A stretch of 64,000 nucleotides of DNA from Tethya wilhelma (Eukaryota > Porifera > Demospongiae > Tethyida > Tethyidae), in the NCBI GenBank assembly GCA_964030475.1, contig CAXIPT010000003.1:11048405-11112404 (forward strand). The letters are read 5' to 3'. Under the pieces are notes generated by a model that saw only the letters and a program-made list of their open reading frames with translations, had not been told where the DNA came from and searched no databases. This document shows positions 60,501 to 64,000 of this stretch, in pieces (the stretch's first letter is position 1; each line of letters starts with the position of its first letter). The position numbers and the translations under genes were made by a program.

Positions 60501-63500
60501 GGGTGTTTCAATGCCATACGTATGCGGACATTTAGTCGCCCACGCAAAAAAATTGAACATCACGTAGCAACGCATCCTGCTGGCCCATAGCAACAGCTTG
60601 CTCTGCTTTACACGTGCGCTCTATGAATACCGTTAAAAACACGTGGAGGCAGTAAACACGGCTGAAAACGCTTGCCTTTGCTGATTCTTTTCGTCTTTGT
60701 TTGAGCTTCATAGCACCTACTGGAGCTGAGATACGATGTAAACAGTGGACCAACCTTCTTTGAACCCCTTCTCTTTGAAAGAGTGAAGTTTTAAAGCAGA
60801 AGTTTTCCAAGAGAAACTGGATCATTTTCTTACTACTACCTGGACAGAAGTTTTCAGTAAGCTATACTTTTTGTTGGCACTTATTTTTTAAGATGGTAGT
60901 TTGAGGGGTTGAATAACATGTATAATTAGTTATTCATGATACAGAGTGGTAAAATTTGATGCAAAACGGCAATATTACTGTATAAAGAGCCCATTTTGGT
61001 CATAAGAGAATGTATAGAGGACACAATGAGTGTGCATCACCTTACATATTCACAAACTATTGATGATTAAGTCAAAAACCTCTCCAAGATTCACTGGCAC
61101 ATAATTTATAGTATAAATTACATTATGGTAATTTATGCGAATATATTTATATCAAATACTCTCTTATTTTATTCCTTTTTGTAGGTTTGACCAATGCAAA
61201 GTATTCTGAAGGTTGCCTACTGAACTGGCAAGCATGCACAGCACAATTTTTGCTGGTCTGGTAGCTATATGAGTGTTGGTCCATGCAACAGGTCTGGGTT
61301 TGATGTCTGTCAAGACCATGATGGCATCTTTTGAGTTCAGTCTGCTCTCCCCAAGCTTCTCACTCACACCAGTGTTGCTGAGAGGGTTCTTTTCTGTCAT
61401 TTCATGGCGTTTCTGCTTTCTGGTGGTGTCTGAGAATAGTTTTAGTATCATAAATAAGCTCATTTTATATTGAATATTCATGGTTTTTGTTTAACTTATA
61501 TTTCTGTCCAAAAAAATAGTGCCAAAGTTTTCATGCCTTTTATGTCTTATTTCACATTAGCATTGTCAATAAAATTTGACTGCATGTCAGAGAAAACTTC
61601 AGAATGTCCACAAAAATGTTTCTTAGGGAGTTCTCTCAATTTCCCTCTGTACAAGCCGTGTGGTTGTTCAAGGTGCTCAGTAGAGGGCCGTATGTGCAGC
61701 TGCTGCGTGCTTGGGCTTATTGCATTGTAGAGGTGCTGTTTGCTATATTTAGAACTGTTTTTGACTGTATTTGGTGCTAGAATTCCCAAAGTATATATAG
61801 CAACGAGCTGATGTGGTAATTAGTTTGCGTTGCTAAGTGCTATGAATATTAATTAGGCTTACCGTAATGTTTTAATTAAACGCTAAATGTCCGCTTGAAA
61901 CACCCGTGTATAATGGGTGTGTACAATAGTGGGGGACATACTCATGAATATTCATAAGCACTACCAAGTGGGAAGCTAGATCAGTGTGACAGAGTAGGAT
62001 CAGAGGTTGGGAGGACACAATCACAGTTAAAACAAAAGTATGAAGTTCATACCAAAGGTATGTTCAGTGGGACATCTTTGGTATGAATATCATACTTCAG
62101 ATGTCCCACTGAACATACCTTAGCTTTGGTATGAACTTCCTAGCATGCATACTTTCATTTTTGCTGAGATGTGGATGGGTGCACTACGTAATGGAACACG
62201 GACAATCAGAGAGATTGGGCTAGTGGAAACACTCATCTCAATATGCATGTCACATGTACTTTACTTTCTTGCCAACATGGAATACAGTGCATGCGAGTGT
62301 AACCTATCATCATAATCCATTCCCTGCTACACTATCATCATCACCATACAGACACTGACAGACACTATAAACATTCTCTATACACATTTCTTCACAGCAA
62401 AAGGACCCTCTCTGTTGTGGCAGATTCCTTCAATCACTATACATATCACATATACACTCACCTTGTCTGGGAGGTCCACTTCAGCTCCATGATTCAACAG
62501 AACCTCCACTATGTCCTTGTGTCCTTTCTGACTAGCAAAATATAGTGAGGTGATACCATCCTGTATAGTAAACAGACAAAACAAATCAGAAACAATGCAT
62601 ATGTATCTTTGATATGCACAACAACTGAATCAATATTAGTAAGAGGAACACACATACTAAGTCATTATTGTGCAAAAATTTCTCTCAAGCTCTAGCTGAG
62701 ACTCTCATCACTATAAATAACTGCACAAACCTTCCTCTGTCCATTGATGCTAGTACCTATATCTATCAGTAACTTGACAGTGTCCAGATTACCTCTAGAA
62801 CTGGTTTGTACAAGAGGAGGACTGCCAACATCATCCTGTATGTGAATATAATTATAGAGATGAAACATGTGAGACTACAACACATAAATGCACATACATA
62901 CATAAAGCCACTTGTGTATAAATTATATGCTCATGCATGCACCATAAACAGTGATGAGCATAACTGCAAATAATTATTTTGCAGAGGTACTTGACACTTT
63001 TCAAGTCATTACATTCAAGACATAGAAAAAATTATGTCAGCTAGTGGATGAGCATGTGTACAGAGGAGACAATTATAAATGTTAATTTGTATACATCAAG
63101 ATGACTTACAGCTCTTGGTCTGTTGACATCAGCTCCATGGTCTATCAACAATGCTGCAATGGCAGTGTGACCATAATGACATGCCCTCCACAGAGGAGTT
63201 GCACCACTCTGTGGGAGAAACAAGAGAGAGAGTTTAGACATGCCACACCCATCAGGGCACCCTAACATTCACTGTCAATGCTTATCATGACTGATATAGC
63301 AACTTTACTTTACCTCATCCTCAATGTCAACATCACTCTCATTAGCTAGGAGTGTCTTGGTCACCTCAGTGTAGCCTCTATCAACAGCCTCAATGAGAGG
63401 AATGGGACACTGAAAATGAAACAAACAATTGATAACAACAGAGAGAGCATCACTAACACCCACTGGCCAGGTGCCACTACAAGTACCTAGCATACAAACT

Positions 63501-64000
63501 TTGAATGAACCAACGACTATAACCACCAAACAGGCAATGCTACACATGTGCATGCAACTAACTGGCCACTTGCAACTTCACTGACAATCAATAGATTTAG
63601 ATGGACCATTGGTATAGAGTAGCTATGATCCTGGGAGGTAAAGGACTAAGATTTACCTTTAGAAGACTCTGATAGCTCCTCATAGTGATCCCATCAATTG
63701 TCAAGGCTGTTATCAGTGGTAAATGCTCCAACGTTAGAGATGCTACGAAGCTGGTGGTGAGGACTCTAGGAAGGGACATTGTCACAATCACACTACCAGG
63801 AGTGGCACTGTGTAATCGAATATTAATCGGTTGAATAACAGAGTTTTGTGCAATTTTCTGTCGGTATTCAAGTAAATGTGCAATAGTACATTCATCTTTA
63901 CTGATATTGAAAGTTGTTACTACGGCGGAGAAGTCTGGAGGTATTTTCAACTCCCAGGAAGGAAAGCTGGAGACGTTAGTAACAGCACAAAAACTCCTCA
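57278..64000 (-). CDS. Copy 7: nearly complete gene, 5' end beyond window
   Basis: Minus-strand exons are M (64000-63657, partial), N0 63409-63314, N1 63208-63110, N2 62835-62731, C-like 62560-62462, A 60361-60263, B 60197-60093, C 59637-59539, F 58898-58800, G 58669-58568, H 58470-58369, I 58194-58093, J 57971-57828, K 57739-57563 and L 57472-57278. The array has 12 repeats with a single A-B-C run, the shortest of the near-complete copies. All borders are GT-AG and no internal stop is seen. M matches copy 4 closely ([18 protein letters not shown]). The L tail is shortened to PEVIKY. The intron between the C-like exon and A carries two insertions (60496-61910, 62022-62168). Predicted cytoplasmic adaptor- or sensor-like protein; function inferred. 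Confidence 0.8.
57481..57528 (-). repeat. (GT)n microsatellite in K-L intron
   Basis: About 24 GT units. Confidence 0.85.
57563..57739 (-). CDS. Copy 7 exon K
   Basis: 59 residues, GVESGGESEPPERDTQ to TPTRSTSSR. It lacks three codons in the PQTPTQT part. Confidence 0.75.
57828..57971 (-). CDS. Copy 7 exon J
   Basis: 48 residues, [18 protein letters not shown] to QPPTDE, with the same one-Lys deletion as copy 6. Confidence 0.75.
58093..58194 (-). CDS. Copy 7 exon, ankyrin type I
   Basis: The repeat begins [16 protein letters not shown] and ends GADTTLRGK. Confidence 0.8.
58369..58470 (-). CDS. Copy 7 exon, ankyrin type H
   Basis: The repeat begins [16 protein letters not shown] and ends VALNIQEE. 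It shares Ala (RANN) with copy 6. Confidence 0.8.
58568..58669 (-). CDS. Copy 7 exon, ankyrin type G
   Basis: The repeat begins SGLNALMYTILRKHTE and ends HINVNRQNK. Confidence 0.75.
58800..58898 (-). CDS. Copy 7 exon, ankyrin, F position
   Basis: The repeat begins DGTTPLIYASQKGHKD and ends HGAEADLQSQ. The donor is gttaaa. By sequence it is C2-like. Confidence 0.75.
59539..59637 (-). CDS. Copy 7 exon, ankyrin type C
   Basis: The repeat begins [16 protein letters not shown] and ends [10 protein letters not shown]. Confidence 0.8.
60093..60197 (-). CDS. Copy 7 exon, ankyrin type B
   Basis: The repeat begins [16 protein letters not shown] and ends GAKVNAQNK. The donor region gtatatata is the empty site of the copy 4 MITE. 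Confidence 0.8.
60263..60361 (-). CDS. Copy 7 exon, ankyrin type A
   Basis: The repeat begins [16 protein letters not shown] and ends [10 protein letters not shown]. Confidence 0.8.
60496..61910. mobile_element. 1415-bp TIR element, TACACGGGTGTTTCAA ends, TA target
   Basis: The ends are tacacgggtgtttcaa and ttgaaacacccgtgta, bounded by TA. gcggacatttag recurs subterminally on both sides. Uninserted intron copies read catcactaatggg at the same place. Open frames of 66-105 codons inside (e.g. 61164-61481 minus, 61470-61730 plus) are not recognised. Confidence 0.8.
62022..62168. mobile_element. 147-bp foldback MITE, AT target
   Basis: Arms contain aagttcataccaaaggtatg and the inverse, meeting near ggtatgaatatcatac. 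AT flanks it on both sides. Uninserted copies read gaggacacaatgtggatgg. Confidence 0.75.
62462..62560 (-). CDS. Copy 7 exon, ankyrin type C-like
   Basis: The repeat begins DGITSLYFASQKGHKD and ends [10 protein letters not shown]. It corresponds in position to 15349-15447 of copy 2. Confidence 0.8.
62731..62835 (-). CDS. Copy 7 exon, ankyrin type N2
   Basis: The repeat begins DDVGSPPLVQTSSRGN and ends GTSINGQRK. Confidence 0.8.
63110..63208 (-). CDS. Copy 7 exon, ankyrin type N1
   Basis: The repeat begins SGATPLWRACHYGHTA and ends HGADVNRPRA. Confidence 0.8.
63314..63409 (-). CDS. Copy 7 exon, ankyrin type N0
   Basis: The repeat begins [16 protein letters not shown] and ends ESDVDIEDE. Confidence 0.8.
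63657..64000 (-). CDS. Copy 7 exon M, partial at window edge
   Basis: The C-terminal part of the middle domain, with [33 protein letters not shown] and the end SYQSLLK, donor gtaaat. The rest lies beyond the window. Confidence 0.8.

Overview
The window is eukaryotic and animal-like. It has short GT-AG introns, exons that each encode one protein repeat, roughly 60% A+T, and many small terminal-inverted-repeat (TIR) transposons. A basal metazoan such as a demosponge is my best guess, based on the death-fold/ankyrin gene family and the MULE element carrying a Ulp1 protease. I cannot name a species, and the assignment is inference.

The main content is seven copies or fragments of one gene family. 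Its plan is: an N-terminal death-fold (CARD-like) domain (exons e1/e2), a helical middle domain of about 260 residues (exon M), an ankyrin array in which nearly every repeat is its own 96-105 bp phase-0 exon (types N0, N1, N2, N3, A, B, C, C2, F, G, H, I, J), a Ser/Thr/Pro linker (K) and a charged coiled-coil tail with the stop codon (L). Copy 1 (+, 371-10888) is array only. Copy 2 (-, 19575-15349) is a 5' half. Copy 3 (+, 24331-31054) is a 3' half. Copy 4 (+, 34979-43251) is nearly complete but lacks L. Copy 5 (-, 44424-43858) is a fragment holding K and L. Copy 6 (-, 51368-49721) has only exons H to L. Copy 7 (-, 64000-57278) is nearly complete and runs off the window. Arrays differ mainly by gain or loss of an A-B-C-C2 exon cassette, whose introns are copied almost unchanged with the exons.

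The assembly is patchy. Single N bases at 4398, 14527, 24050, 36221, 43254 and 49962, and a 28-N run at 44425-44452, mark joins. Bases 1-14 match the end of the Tn5/Nextera mosaic-end adapter. The join at 36221 leaves a 635-bp stretch of exon M present twice. The pieces 14528-24049 and 43255-44424 look inverted; flipping them would connect copy 2 to copy 3 and give copy 4 its missing last exon.

The rest is mostly mobile DNA. There is a degenerate MULE with transposase and Ulp1 protease remnants (11758-13715), a second MULE-like element with a 9-bp target duplication (6349-7392), a LINE ORF1 relic with a PHD finger split by a 2.5-kb TIR element (53488-56830), a DIRS-like reverse-transcriptase relic (about 47690-48060), a pogo-like helix-turn-helix fragment (23713-24049), and many MITE families. 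Several MITEs can be compared with empty sites in paralogous introns in the same window. Satellite-like DNA includes a 36-bp minisatellite (45660-46469) and CA/GT microsatellites in the K-L introns.

I found no tRNA, rRNA or CRISPR array. The death-fold, ankyrin and coiled-coil architecture suggests cytoplasmic innate-immune-like adaptors or sensors with a fast-changing repeat array. That role is inference.
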